The notes: generated by a model not told the origin, from the sequence alone. A stretch of DNA of 64,000 nucleotides from Dillenia suffruticosa (GCA_033439265.1 JAVTVX010000012.1:14853501-14917500), one strand, 5' to 3'. Numbered from the stretch's first letter, positions 49,230 to 62,100 are shown. Made by a program: numbers and translations.

Positions 49230-49760
49230 CTTTAAGATGTGGCAGTGACACATCAGCACCCGAGGGGATTATCGTCATCTCATAGAAAAAAGCTCTCTCT
49301 CTCCTCCCTCCCCCTTTCTCTCTCTTCTGTGCTCTCTCTCTCTCACCGGGAAAAAAATCTCTCTCCCCCTCCCCCTTTCTCTCTCTTCTCTCCTCTCTTT
49401 GTCTCTCACCAGAAACCTCTCCCTCCCCTTGTGCAAGGCGATGCAAGGATCGTCGTCTCTCTGCACGCCCAATATTTTTTCCTCTCTCTTTGGGGTTTCA
49501 ATGGAGGCTTTGATCCAGCTCTGTGACTTGATATCGCAATGTCCGGCATAATTCACCAAAAAAAATCGCATGGATTTGCAACCGATGTCCTCTACCGGAG
49601 TTTTTTCTCCTCGGATCTCCTAGTTTTTCACGGTATTAGCTAACACTCCAAAGCTGATTTGGACATCCTTGTTCAGGTGGAAGGCAACAGATGAGCTTCT
49701 TCAAGCTCTGTTCTATTCTTCCTCCCTTTCTCTCTCTCTCTCTTTCTAACCCCAGACACT
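49230..49760. repeat. CT-rich low-complexity region
   Basis: Repeated CTCTCT and CCCTCCCCCTTTCTCTCTCTT units (49294-49430, 49720-49760). The open frames here on both strands are products of this composition. It resembles the leader of a captured gene. Confidence 0.75.
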
Positions 49761-50044
49761 CTTTCTCTTATTTTCTTGCTCAATAATTGTTCTATACCCA
49801 TCCCCATACCATAATTTCTTAAATCCATACAAAAATAACAGTTAATATTCGTCCTAGTTTCATCGACAGCTCCCACTTACTCTGCTTCCTCCATACTCTG
49901 TTTTTCTTGTGTTTTTGAATTTAACAAGTACAAAGCCTTAAGCTGACCTTTTGAGATTTGGGTTGTTACATAACACTTGGGAGTTCATGTGAGCTGAACT
50001 TGATAGTCTTAACCACATCATACATATAAACAGCACCAACATAC

Positions 50045-50136
50045 CTTCAGCAATGTCGAGTGCAGTGCCCTTGCCTTTGCCACTTGCTCCCTCTGACTGT
50101 TGGCATTCCAAACAATTCATCGAACGGTTCTCGTGC
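50045..50136 (-). pseudogene. Possible captured host exon in the inverted-repeat element
   Basis: The minus strand has a canonical acceptor (GAATTGCAG) before and a canonical donor (GCTGAAG, then GTATGT) after a 92-nt open segment reading HENRSMNCLECQQSEGASGK and on to DIAE. A second open stretch lies upstream in transcript order (50166-50348, VVKRLASKAKVNEIVETVEV and on). I do not recognise the protein. Mutator-like elements commonly carry such gene pieces. A chance frame is still possible. Confidence 0.35.
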
Positions 50137-50655
50137 CTGCAATTCAAAATCCATTGTCGCTTTGTTCACCTTCTCACTTCTCTTTCTCTCTCCTCCATCC
50201 CCACCACTGCCTTCTTGTCTTCTCCCACCATAGCTTCGATACACTCTTCTCCCACTAAAAATGGAGGAAATCTTAGAACAACACTAACTTCTACTTCTAC
50301 TGTTTCTACAATTTCGTTGACTTTTGCTTTAGACGCTAACCTTTTCACTACATCATCTGATTGCTTCTCTGTTCACATTCAATGTCCAAGAGATTCTGTG
50401 GTAATTTCTGTTGATATATGAACTTAATAGTCACCCCAATAACGGAAGAATCTATTTAGTGTGGAATTTGAATGAACTCTCATATTAAAATATCAGCTTG
50501 AATGGGATAATAAAAATGTAAATAAATGTCATTTCGGTTTTAGAATGTGATCATTGAGAAATGACACCATAACTTCATATTTAGTGATGTAATATATCTT
50601 TTATACTTCCTTAGGGTCTATATAAACCCTTGGGATCATTTTGGAATGATGAGAT

Positions 50656-51113
50656 TGTTGAAATATCAAAGTCTAAAGACAAAGAAAGTATGAAATAAAT
50701 TTTGAATTTATTGAAAAACAATGAGACAATACATTGGTGATTGAGAGCATTGAATCATAGTTTTAAGGGATACAATGAGACTCTATTTATAGAGAAAATG
50801 AAAAAATAGCCAGTAGATAGTGATTCAAAAACAATATTCCCGTTGGAGCACAAACCCCAAGGAATTCCAACAGCTAGTTTTTTGACTGTTGAAATATATA
50901 CTGCCCAAACTGCCCCTAACTATTTGGGTTTGCTTCCTAGACTTTTCTCCAAACTTTTGGGCTTCCTTGGGCTTATTTTTGAATGTTTTTTGGGCTGGTT
51001 TAGGCTGCCCAAATGGGCCATGCTTGCTGGACAATGCAAGCTGATATTTGGACTTCTAAATAGATGTACTTGGTTGGTGATGAAGATGGGTTGAGTTATC
51101 TTTTTTTTTAACA
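50656..51113 (-). repeat. 3' LTR of Copia H
   Basis: TG...CA ends, about 458 bp. The left flank is GAGAT. It has no partner in the window. Confidence 0.8.
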
Positions 51114-51980
51114 CTCCCTCTCAAGCTGGATGCGTAGATATCTATAGTGCCTAACTTGTTCATGATTTCTTGAAAATGCATTGCAGTTCCCCATTTTGTG
51201 AAAATATCAGCTAGTTGCTCTTTTCCTTTGATGTAGGGAGAGACTATAAGCTTTTCTTCCACCTTTTGTCGAATAAGTGACAATCAACTTCTATGTGTTT
51301 AGTCCTTTCATGGAAGACCGGATTGGATGCAATATGAATCGCCGATTGATTGTCACAATGCAAGTTGATTGGTGTAGAAACATTGAACCCTAATTCCTCT
51401 ACTAGAGCCTTCAACCATACAATCTCATTGCCCGCTGATGCCATTGCCCTATACTCAGCCTCCGTACTCGATCTTGACACCACATGCTGTTTTTTACTCT
51501 TCCATGCTACCAAGTTGCCTCCAGTAACATGCAGTACCCGGTGGTAGATCTTCTATCTTTTGAATCGCTTGCCCAATCTGCATCGCAAAAGCCTTCAATT
51601 TGGGAGCTTCTATTATTCTTCATCCAAATACCTAGTCCGAGTGATTTCTTGATATAGTAAACGATGTGCTCAACTGCTCTCTAATGATCCTTCTTTAGAG
51701 AATGCATATGTTGACTAATTTGGCTTACGGCAAAGGCTATGTCTGGCCTAGTGATGGTGAGGTAAATCAGTCGTCCTACAAGTCTCTGATACCTCTCTAT
51801 GTCCTCAAATAGCTCCTCATCATCTACTAGAGGTCCAGTGGTGACAACAAGGCTACAAGCTGGCTTTCCTCCTAACTTTCTTGTTTCCTGTAAAAGATCA
51901 AGAGCATATTTCCTTTGGAATAGAATTAACCAATTATTATAATAGGTTAACTCAATTCTTAGGAAATACTTTACTCTCCC
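51056..51980 (-). pseudogene. Copia H RNase H
   Basis: Frames 51056-51283 (KGKEQLADIFTK) and 51244-51513 (MVAWKSKKQHVVSRSSTEAE, LHCDNQSAIHIASNPVFHER, HIEVDCHLFD). Regions of GRLIYLTITRPDIAF type continue to about 51900 in other frames. Frameshifts at about 51250 and 51530. Confidence 0.88.
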
Positions 51981-52690
51981 TAAATCTTTAATCTCAAACC
52001 AGAACTCAAGAAATTTCTAACTATATCTATTAAATGCATGTCATTTCCTACAATGATGATATTATCTACGTAAACTAAGGCTATAACTATTTTATCATTG
52101 TTTTTTCTAATGAAAATAGATGAGTCGCTATGGCATTTAACAAATCCATTACTAAGGAAAGCATGGGTTAATTTTGCATACTATGCCCTTGGGGATTGTT
52201 TCAGCCCGTAGATAGCTTTGCGTAGTTTGCACACATTTCCTCATTCTTGTTGGAACCCTTGAGAAAGTTGTATGTACACTTCTTCTTCGAGATCTCCTTG
52301 AAAGAACGCGTTTGCTATATCCATTTGAAACATGCTCCATCCATGGTTCACCGCAAAAGACATCAAGACTCTAATTGTGTTCATTTTGGCGACGGGAGCA
52401 TAAGTTTCTTTGTAGTCTATCCCATAAGCTTGTGTAAATCCCTTAGCCACAAGGCTTGCCTTGAACCTTTCAATTGACTCATCGCTCTTGTATTTGATCT
52501 TGTGCACCCATTTGCATCCTACAGCTCGATTGCCTTTGGGTAAAGAAGTGATTTCCCAAGTACCATTCTTGGTCAAGGCATCTAGCTCCTCCTTCATTGC
52601 CCTTCTCCACCTTGGATCCTTAGATGCTTCATCAAATGTTCTAGACTCATGTTCTTTATCTATGCCACTCAAGAAGCCTTGGTGGCTCAA
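51981..52690 (-). pseudogene. Copia H reverse transcriptase
   Basis: Frame 52241-52690 carries WRRAMKEELDALTKNGTWEI, CKWVHKIKYKSD, SLVAKGFTQAYGIDYKETYA, FQMDIANAFFQGDLEEEVYI. The YVDD region lies near 52060 (VYVDNIIIVGND-like, second Asp changed to Asn). Stops follow at 52240. Confidence 0.9.
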
Positions 52691-52734
52691 AGAAACGTGT
52701 GAGGTAGTATAGTAATCGGAAATGGGATGTGATG

Positions 52735-53990
52735 TTATCTTTGAGTTATAATAAACCCTTCGGTTGATCCATTTCGATAGAGGGACCCTAAGTCTCGTGG
52801 ATCGCTAAGTTGGGGAGGTGGTGCATCGGGCTCAACGGATTCATCCACAACTTGTTCTGAAGGCTCCTCTTGTTCCGTTTCTTGCTCTCCCCCTGAAGTG
52901 TGAGCTGTCTCCTCTTCTATGGAGTTTGATCCTTCTTCAATACTTTGAGCGTGATCACTAGTCTCTTGGGAGGTGTCTTCTTCAATCGAAGGAGATGGTT
53001 GATCTGAAGGGAGCAAGAAATTCCATGTGCTAGGAGAATCTTCTTTGTTTGATGCTTTGGGTGTTTCTTCTCCTACAAAAAAGAGTTCTTCCTTTAAAAA
53101 TATCACATTTTTGGATGTGTATGTTCGATTAGTACTTGGATCATAACACCTATATCCTTTTTCAAAAGAAGTATAACCTAGAAATAGGCATTTTCTACCC
53201 TTGTGATCTAATTTATCCCTCATATGAGATGGTATATGAATATAACACATACAACCAAATGTCCTAAGGTGTGTTACCTTAGGTTTCCTTTCTAAAAGCA
53301 TTTCTAGAGGTGACATGCCCTTTAATGCTTCTAAGGGCATTAGATTTATAACATGGACACCGTTTTGACTGCATCACACCAAAACTTTTTGGGTATGTTT
53401 GCATAGAACATCATGGCTCTAGCGGTTTCCAAAATGTGCCTATTTTTCCTCTTGGCTACCCCATTTTGTTGGGGTGTGTAGACACAAGACATTTGATGAA
53501 TAATGCTATGATCTTTGAGAAAGTTCTTGAAGTTATGGCTTATGTACTCTCCCCCATGATCTGATCTAAGGACCTTTATGTTGGTATTATAAAACTTGGT
53601 TATATATTTTACATAGCTCTTGAGAGCTTCAAGAGCTTGGTTCTTGCTGTTCAAAAGGTAAATCCAAGGGTATCTAGTCTTATGGTCAATGAAAGTAATG
53701 AAGTATTTGTATCGTAAGTTTAAGAAGATAGGAGAAGTCCAAATATCATAATGTACTAAATCAAATGCATTTTCATATATTGTTTCAGAACTTGGGTACA
53801 TTGTTCGGGTTTGTTTTGCCAAAATACAAACTTTATAATGTCTATTCTCAAAATTTAAAGTTGGAAATAGACGTTTTAAAGCTCGATCACTAGGATGCCT
53901 AATTGCACATGCCAAAGAGATGAGACTTCCTTGACATGAGCTGTGAATGCATATTGTTCTTGATCCAAAAAGTAGGGCTCTCCTCTTTTA
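52735..53990 (-). pseudogene. Copia H integrase
   Basis: 53346-53915 carries the zinc and catalytic core: [50 protein letters not shown] (the usual catalytic Glu is Lys). 52735-53340 carries the C-terminal part (PLEMLLERKPKVTHLRTFGC, KCLFLGYTSFEKGYRCYDP) and an acidic Ser/Glu-rich tail. It is the longest nearly open integrase in the window. Confidence 0.92.
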
Positions 53991-53996
53991 GTACCC

Positions 53997-54867
53997 TTAC
54001 CAATCAATTGATTCGACTTGAGATCCTGAAAAGAGACAGAATTTGGATAAAAAAACAACTCTATATTCTTGATCCTTAGTGATTCTCCCTATAGATAACA
54101 AGTTTGAAGTAAGTTGGGGAACATATAAAGTATCGGTTGTTTTTCCAAAAATATCGATTTCCCCAATATGACTCACTTTCAAATCTTGCCCATTTGCCAC
54201 CTGAACAATCTTATGGTTAAGGAGTTTTTTAAAATGTTTGATTTTTGATTTATCCCTAACCATATGATGATCGATACCCGAATCAATGAGAAAATTTTTA
54301 GAATTTAAATGAGTAGAGGGTTTTTGAATTGTACCAACAAAGGGGGTGAGTTGTTGTAACCTCTTTGTTGCATCTTCAAGAGTGGCTTTCAGGGCTGCTA
54401 TCTCGACCATAGAGGGTGTTTGAATGACAGCTTGTTGGGCCATGGCATGAGTGCCGGAGCTTGAAGAAGTGAGGACAAAACTTTGATCTCTCGGCTTGAA
54501 TGATTTTAGCCTCAAGTGTGGATGCAAGTGCCAACATTTGTTTTTGTATGACCCTTCTTCTGGCAATGAGAGCATACCTCTCTTTTGGGCATTTGAAGCA
54601 CCTTGGCAGCCATGACTTCTTCTTGGGCAGCCGCAAAGCCATGAACTTCCATCCTTTGCTTTGAGCTTTCCTCAATTTGGATGCTAATCTCGGCACGTTG
54701 AATCATATTTTGAACCTCTCCAAATGAAGGAAATTCCTTCATTCGAAGTATTTCTTGCCGAAGATGTGTGTATGACTCATCTAGCCCCATGAGCAAAGAG
54801 AAGATTTTGTCTTCCTCCCTTCTTTTTTGAATGATTTTTAGATCGATGGAGTCCGACCGAAGAGTCA
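53997..54867 (-). pseudogene. Copia H protease and truncated gag
   Basis: The protease site reads LIDSGIDHHM (family DSGATxHM) near 54280. The gag zinc knuckle CSHCQKKGH lies near 54560, with its last Cys (KNKCW) one base out of frame. The gag body reads FSLLMGLDESYTHLRQEIL. The N-terminus of gag is missing: left of the junction the frame runs into the inverted repeat. Confidence 0.88.
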
Positions 54868-55038
54868 TTAGCTTCCTTATATCCATGTATATTGCCATGT
54901 CATGCCATGTCATCGATTAGGCCAGATTGGCACACTGTTACTGATGGAAGGACCAACTTGTTACACTTTTTAAAATTTGAGTGTCATAATGTAGCATTCC
55001 TAATTATGTGAATTAATTTATGAAATTCGAGTAAACTT
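54868..55038 (-). repeat. Right inverted terminal repeat of the 48998-55038 element
   Basis: Inverted match to 48998-49167. Confidence 0.75.
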
Positions 55039-55082
55039 TAAGGATCGGACAAGTGATTAACTCATATCCTAGAATTAATACC

Positions 55083-55241
55083 AACTCCCTTTCTTCACTA
55101 CCTTTCAATATCTTTTTCATCATATAAAAGAAAAAAAAATACATGAAATTAGAAAATTCATTAAAAGGATGTCTTACATTCGATCTGTCCCAAGAATTAT
55201 TTGGTGAAACGAGTTTATTTTCAGTAAAAATAATATATTTT
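55083..55241. repeat. Direct copy of the left flank of the inverted-repeat element
   Basis: Matches 48887-48992 (AACTCCCTT, CTACCTTTCAATATCTTTT, TATAAAAGAAAAAAA, TTTATTTTCAGTAAAAATAA) with a 50-70 bp extra segment in the middle. Confidence 0.75.
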
Positions 55242-58160
55242 CTCATTTTTTATATCACAAAAAGTTATTTATTTTTTTTATTTGTGTGAATATTATATGG
55301 GTCTATCCTATTTAATAATTTTATCGTACGAGGTAAAACTATTTTTTTCCTAGTGCATACTTTTTAGATCAAAAAATTTTAAAAAAGACCCAAAATTTTG
55401 TTGATGTTATTATTTATGAATTTACTTCAATTTTTGTTTTTTATATAAAAAAAAAAAGCTTGATTTAATTTGATTTGAGAAAAAAAAATCGTCCTACAGG
55501 GAAAAAAACGATAGAAATTATTATTTAAAAAGTTAGTACCATGGAGCAAAAGGTGGAAATGAATTCTTAGGTTATTGTGGTGGTTACATATTATAATTAA
55601 TCTCAATATATTTTGATTAATTTTAATTAAAATTAATTAAAATATACTAATAATTTAATTTAATATTAATTAACACATGTTGATATCATATATCACTTAA
55701 TCTATTTGATTCGTAATTAATTTGATTAATTTAATATTATTGATAAATATGTAGAGCTAGACTCTTGTTTTATGAACATCAATAAAAAGAAAAAAAAAAT
55801 TGCCAGAAAGCATTGATTTGTTAAAATTGAAAATAATGAGTACATTTACAACTGCAAAGCAATCGCTATATTGGTTTTAAAAACAAATTTATAATCAAAG
55901 AAGCTCTTGCATTGTTTATGATTAGAAAAGCTAAAATTGAAATAGCTTGTATTATGACTATGAGTGTAAGCAACTAGTTAAATAAGAACATTACTTGCAA
56001 TTAACTGCATTGTGTTTATTTATGAATATCAAAATCGACAGATAATCGGTTTAGTTAAATAAAATATTAACTATTTTAATCAAATTTTAATTTTAAAACT
56101 TGTGAATAGAAAAAATTATGATAAAATAGTCATCTCATAAATAATATTTCTATAAATACTCGAAACAAATTAATCGGAATATAATTTCCAAATACAAATT
56201 TGAGCAAGTCACAAATTTCCAAACCCTATCTCATATTTTATCATCGCAAAACGAGCTATTTGGATTGATTAAGTGAGAGCTGAGTTGATCGATTCATTAA
56301 GTTATAACTAATATAAATATTTACTATTAAAAATTTCACTAAAATTATTAAATAAAGTCTACAAAATATACAGTCTCCAAATTTAAAATAAAATTTAAGT
56401 TTATATTATAATAAAAATTTATAAATATTTATTTGAAATTATATCACAAATAAAGAAAACGATTATAAAAACAGAATCCCTAATAAAATAAATAATATAT
56501 ACATATAACTATAATAATTGCTTTAAAATTTTAAAATTTATAAATTAAGTAAAATAAAATAAATGACGTATATATCTGATGAGCAAGTCAAGTTGGGATC
56601 ACTACCCGATCGAAATTCAGATAGGTTGTATAATTTTAAATTGTCATGAATTATATCCATATAGAATTGGTCAATCTTGTGGTAAAGTGGGACCCAACAT
56701 ATGTTTTGGTCGTGTTTATGGGCCAATCCTCGCCCATAAAATTAATTTTTATTTTTATGAAAATAAATTTTTTATATAAATAATTCTATATTAAAATCTT
56801 ATTTAATTTGTACTCAACTCAACCTAGAGTTTCCCAAACAATATTTTTGTTTATTTGTTTCCGACTTTGTTTGTATCATCCATTATCTAATTCTCACATG
56901 ATGGGGTAGAAAAACAATTAATATTCAAAAGTTAATTAATTAATTAATAATAGGGTAAATATAACATAAAATAGAAAGTAGATTAAAATTCAAATCGTAA
57001 TTCATAATTTTGGCAAATATCTCATTTGGCATATGTGGATGTGTGTGGCTGTTGGCACTTTAAATAAGCAAAATGACAGATATTAGTAAATTGTATTACA
57101 TACATTACATGCACCTATTTTATTTTATTTTTTATGTGTCAACAAAATCAACCACCCAACAAACCTCTCATTTTCTTTATGTATGGCTTAACAATTTTAT
57201 TTTATTGTCATTTTAAAAATTAAGAAAATATTAATTATTTTTTCTAATTTTATCCATATATTTAGTCATCTCCACTAAATGTAATTGACTTTTTCTATCG
57301 TATCTTCGTTTAGCTTATCAATTATTATCTCTGATACACATAGAAATGGCTCAAAACATTAATAATAACTGATATTTACATAAAAATTTTTATAATTTTT
57401 ATATTTATGTAATTTCTTTATATTTAATGAATTATTTACTTATTTAATTATAACTTTTGCTTTAATTTTATTTATCTTACGATTAATGATTGTATATTTG
57501 ATCATTTTATATTTTTATTATAAAGGATCATTATACTATTATTTTTATAAAAAATCTAATATTTACATAAAAATTCTTATATTTTTTAATGTTTATGTGT
57601 TTTCCAGCATTTCTATTTCTATTTTTATGAAATATCATTTTTCCTATTATTTCATGCATATTTTCATTTCTCCATCTTTCTTTCCATTTAACCTCTTTCT
57701 TTCTATTTAACCTGGTAATTGCTTTTCTCTCTTTCTTGGAAATAATGATATTCAAAAAATTAATGAAAAGGTAATTTAGTTAGTTATAACTATTTTCAGT
57801 GGTGATTAAGATTGTTTAATGGTTGTCTTAATTTTTTTTAATTACCTTAAAAGATACTTTAAGTATTCTACTCTTTTATTTTAAATATGTTTTATTTTGC
57901 TTCGCTAAGTTCTTATGGGATCAAATAAATAGGATGAGAAATTTCATTGGCAAAAATGGTCTCATTTATATCACCCTATGAAAAAGTGAGGAGGGAGATT
58001 TAGATCTATTTCTTTAGCCTTTACATGTAAAATCTGTTGGAATCTTTGTATGCTATGGGCTATTTTTATCCATGCCAAGTATTTCTCTAATTCTCAAACT
58101 CTTTGATTTTTTTCCACTATTGGTATTCGAAGGCTACTTTGACTAATTTGATTTAAGTAT
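55242..58160. other. AT-rich intergenic DNA
   Basis: Very AT-rich, with runs such as TTAATTAATTAATTAA (about 56933-56948). The open frames (56579-56779, 57486-57710) are composition artefacts. I see no gene or element here. Confidence 0.7.
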
Positions 58161-58164
58161 TTGC

Positions 58165-58300
58165 GGAACCCTATTTAGATAGCAACTCTTTTAGTGTAAT
58201 TTTTCTATTTTCAAATTTTAAATCTGAAATTTAATTAAAGAATTTAACACTCAATTTTATTAAACTAACTGTCCATTGGTATTTCTTCTTCTTTTTCTAT
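58165..58300 (-). repeat. tRNA-derived SINE-like repeat, copy 2
   Basis: Aligns with 28625-28770 (ACTCTTTTAG, GTAAT, TTTAAA, AACTGTCC, TTGGTATTTC). Class tentative. Confidence 0.4.
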
Positions 58301-58477
58301 TTGGGAAAGGATGTTGGATGTTAGAGAATTAATTGAGTCCAATTCTTATTGGGAATTAAACTTAGATAATTGTTCTTTCTTTTGAGACAATTATCGATTA
58401 CTAATATGGATTCTCATCCAAGAATTTAGAATAACTCCGTGATAAAGGTGTTGAAATTACTTAAATAGTAATGGGTA

Positions 58478-58804
58478 GTGGGATGTTTGCAATCTTGTCT
58501 ATCCTATTGTCTCTTTATGGTTAGGAGGATCAAATGGTCTAGAAAGGAAATACATCTTATGTCTTTGAGATCGGATCATGCTGAGATTTTAAGGGATCAC
58601 AAAGCTAGATCTATGTTATTTGCTAACTTGAGGCATCCACTTTTGCCTATAAACTTATTTGAGTTTGGGATAAATGGCCCTTCTAAATGGTTCCGTTGCA
58701 AATCCCCAAAGGAGAAAACAATTGGCCACATATTCTCGATTGGGGACTTTTGCCTTAATATGGAAATACTTGACTTTTTTGGAAAAACATTCCATGTTAG
58801 ATGA
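58478..58804 (+). other. Unassigned open frame of 108 codons
   Basis: Starts MGCLQSCLSYCLFMVRR. Overlapping frames are open on both strands. I recognise no domain. It lies just outside the proposed 3' LTR of Copia I and may be a decayed repeat. Confidence 0.15.
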
Positions 58805-58990
58805 CTTTGAAATCCCATTGGGAGTGCATTTTTTGGTAAAACATGCCATGTTGGTAATTAATCCTAACTAGAAATCAAACTGTGAAATACTGTAATAAAT
58901 TGATCTCCGTGTTAATTGCCTTCAATATTTGGAAAGCCATGAAAGAAAAGGCAATGAATTCAAAATCAAACATATTATCTCTTGTCCGAA

Positions 58991-59419
58991 TGTTACAAAT
59001 GCAGCGAGTTTGGATTTGGATTAACGATTGAATCACATGCTCTTGGTCGACGTGGAATCACCAAATGGAAGCCACACACTTTTCACAACCCAAATCCTTT
59101 CGATAATTTTGTTTGCTCAAAGTTTTCACAAAAGATCATTTTCAAAAAACAGAACTTGGATGCTCTGTTTTTTTTTCTCTCTCTCTATCCTCTCAGCCCC
59201 TATTACTCTAGCTTTGCACATGCAAACATATGCATTGAGGCTTCCTTTCTAAAGCAATCCAAGGCGGTGGTAGGAAGGCCCTGAAAAAAGAGAGACGTGA
59301 TCAATTTTGAAAGCTCTTTCCATGGCTTGATCAATTTGAAAACTACTTGCTTTTGTTGGTGGAGTAGTAGGTCGGATCCGGGTTGACCTATCATGGGCGT
59401 CCATCTTGGTACTCTAACA
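58991..59419 (-). repeat. 3' LTR of Copia I
   Basis: The right edge is firm from the polypurine tract; the left edge is inferred. Confidence 0.6.
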
Positions 59420-60520
59420 TCTCCCACTCGCACATGATGGGACAAAGCCATCCAAGTTCTCTTGAGATTCAACTCTACAAAGTCATTTTTTTTATACAAG
59501 AAAATGTGTCGTGCGATCTACGAATACACCACCTATACTTGGAAGCCCAGTCTATGTACCTATTAGGGATAACATTGCGGCTACAACCCAAAAAAAAAAA
59601 TCTTTGTGTCTCGTTGTGCCCCAAACTCATTTTGTTACACCATCAAAGTATACCCAATTTCTCGAATGTCATGTTTGATCTTGACTTTTAATCATGTATT
59701 CACAATTATGTCTCAACTCTCGAAAAGGAAACATAATTGATTGACCAGTGAATACTTATGAAATGTGTAATCAAAATAGTCTTCTTTGTCGTCCACATGA
59801 ATAATAAACAAACTATTTTCCCAGCACGTCTCAAAAGATCAAATCAGACATGATCATAAGAAACATGCCAAAGTAGCAAACATCTATTCATTATCTTATA
59901 ACATTGTTGGAAGTCACATAAGGCACCATTGAAGGAACTCATACAATGAGGAGGCAGAGATTTTCATAATAAAAACTCACTCACTTTCCTTTGTTGGTCA
60001 TCTGTAGCACATGTGATATGAAACACTTACTATGGTGGAAAAACTCTCTGTACCCTTATACAAGAGCGTATGTTTTTTCCTTTAATAAAACCACCATACA
60101 GATCTTAGCTCAAATACTATCACACAAGCGTTTAGCCCGAGTTTTTAATGGCTCGCTATCTGAAGTGCTTTATTGGAAACTCGCACCTGGTTTTTAACCA
60201 AACTTACATGATTGTGGGTTATCATGTTTGATCTATTAATCGACCTTATCTTGATTCATATCAAGATAACTTTTCTACTATTACACCCATCTTGACTTTA
60301 CTATACTAGTGCTATTTAGTAGCCCACAAGTCAAATGTGTAAATAAGTCTTATCTCGACACGCTCTCACAGTGCTCGAGGAGGTCACTCGTATGAGAGAG
60401 TTGACCTTATGCTTGGCGACATACTCATCAATGCTAATACTACATAAGATATAAATAACAAGCAACATATGTTGTCACATAGAACATTTACATCACTATT
60501 TCAATATTTACGATATCTCA

Positions 60521-61320
60521 TTACAATCTACGAAATCCCAGAGTCTTAACATGATACAAAAATACATCTCTAGAGATTGGTTTAGTAAAAGGGTCTGCAA
60601 CTATCTTATGCGTAGATATATGTTGTAAGATCACTTTCTTTTGTGCTATAATATCTCTGATAAAATGATATTTTGTGTCTATATGCTTTGTCCAACCAGG
60701 ATACTCCGGATCCTTTGTATAGTCTATTCCTGCTCGACTATTATAGTTGATCTTTATGGGCATTGAGGCATTGGCAACTATTCGTAGATTTTTCAAGAAT
60801 CTTTTAAACCAAATAACCTCCTGGACAGCTGCTATACATGCAACAAACTCAGCCTCCATAGTGGATAATGCTATGTAAGTCTGTTTCTTACTACTCCAAG
60901 ATATAGTACAGTTATTTAGCAAAAACACATATCCCGATGTGGAGTTTCTTTCATCTAGATCATTACTCCAATCTTCATCAATATAGCCTACAAAATATAG
61001 ATCATTACCCTGATAGCACAGAATATAATTAGTGGTACCTTTTAGATATCTTAATATCCTCTTTACTACTTGTCAATGAGCTAGTTTAGGATTTGATTAA
61101 TATCTGCTTGCCAATCCAACTAATGTCAGAGCGAGTACATATCAGGACATACATTAAACTTCCTATGGCACTTGCATGTGGAACTATTTTCATATACTCA
61201 GACATATCTCTTTACGAAGGGTTTCACCTTTCGCAATTAGTGTATCAATAGATTTACAATTCAACATATGAAATCGTTCTAAAATTTTCAAAATATAAGA
61301 CTCCTATGATAAAGCAAGAA
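60521..61320 (-). pseudogene. Copia I RNase H
   Basis: 60521-60928: [54 protein letters not shown]. Upstream parts (STSGY and YxDADW equivalents, TxxDICYAV-like) lie in other frames up to about 61320. Confidence 0.9.
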
Positions 61321-62100
61321 TTTCTCTGAATGATTTTTTTGGATTCACCAAGAATGTAAGTTGTTTCACCTATATCTTCATTTCAAAATTTGAAAATAAC
61401 CACTTTTTAGTAGCAATAATAATATCCAAATTATTTCTAATTAATAAGATATCATCTATATAAAGTGACAATATCACAAAATTATTTTCTAACTATTCTA
61501 TATAAATAAAATGGTCCTCCTCAATTATCGTAAACCCATATATAACTATGGCTCGATGAAATTTTAAATATCATTGTTTGGATAATTGTTTAAGACCATA
61601 AATTAATTTTCAAAATCCGAAAACTTTGTGCTCTTACTCTTTAACAATGAAATCTATAGATTGCTCCTTGTAGATTTTCTCATCCATTTTTCCATTGAGA
61701 AAAGCAGTTTTAACATCCATTTGGTACAATTTAATATCTAAATAGGCAACAATAGTAAGGATAAGGTGTATTGAAGGAAACGTTACAATAGACGAAAAAG
61801 TTTCTTCATAGTCTATATCTTCATCTTGGGTATAGCCCTTAACAACCAAACGTGTCTTGAATATTTCAATAGATCCATCTACTTTACATTTGATCTTGAG
61901 AACCCATTTGTTTCCAATAGTCTTACATCCTAAAGGCAAATCAATCAAGTCTCAGACCTTATTTGATTTCATAGACTCAATTTCCTCTTTCATTGCCTTT
62001 ATCCATTATGCCGTATTAATTAATGAAATAGCTTTCTCAAATGTTTTAGGATCATTTTCATCATATAAAGATATCATAAATCTTCTCCTTCAATCTCAAA
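61321..62100 (-). pseudogene. Copia I reverse transcriptase
   Basis: 61634-61948: [53 protein letters not shown]. The YVDD region near 61450 and the N-terminal block near 62000 are in other frames. Confidence 0.9.

Larger units (their letters stand above)
50656..54867 (-). mobile_element. Ty1/copia retrotransposon H, 5'-truncated
   Basis: A 3' LTR (50656-51113, TGTTGAAATAT...TTAACA) with purine tract (CCAGCTTGAGAGGGAG, minus strand) is followed by RNase H, RT, integrase, protease and gag in copia order. There is no 5' LTR: gag stops at the right inverted repeat of the surrounding element (54868). Either a deletion removed the 5' end or the larger element captured this piece. It differs from A, B and I in its RT (QAYGIDYKETYAPVAKM) and integrase, so it belongs to another copia lineage. 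Confidence 0.88.
48998..55038. mobile_element. Long-inverted-repeat DNA transposon-like element (Mutator-like candidate) enclosing Copia H
   Basis: About 170 bp at the left (48998-49167) reappear in inverted form at the right (54868-55038), with blocks AGTTTACTCGAATTT, ATAATGTAGxATT, TTGGTxxTTCCxTCAGTAAC and GATGACATGxCATGACATG. This end length fits Mutator-like elements. No transposase is visible and no 9-bp target duplication is found. The interior left part (49170-50655) is CT-rich leader-like sequence plus a possible captured exon; the right part is Copia H. Confidence 0.6.

Noticed and set aside
49153..49571. Several overlapping frames on both strands rich in Arg/Glu or Ser/Leu
   Set aside because: They come from CT/GA low-complexity DNA and are open in most frames.
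57486..57755. Ile/Tyr/Lys-rich frames
   Set aside because: They are typical of very AT-rich DNA, with both strands open and no motif.
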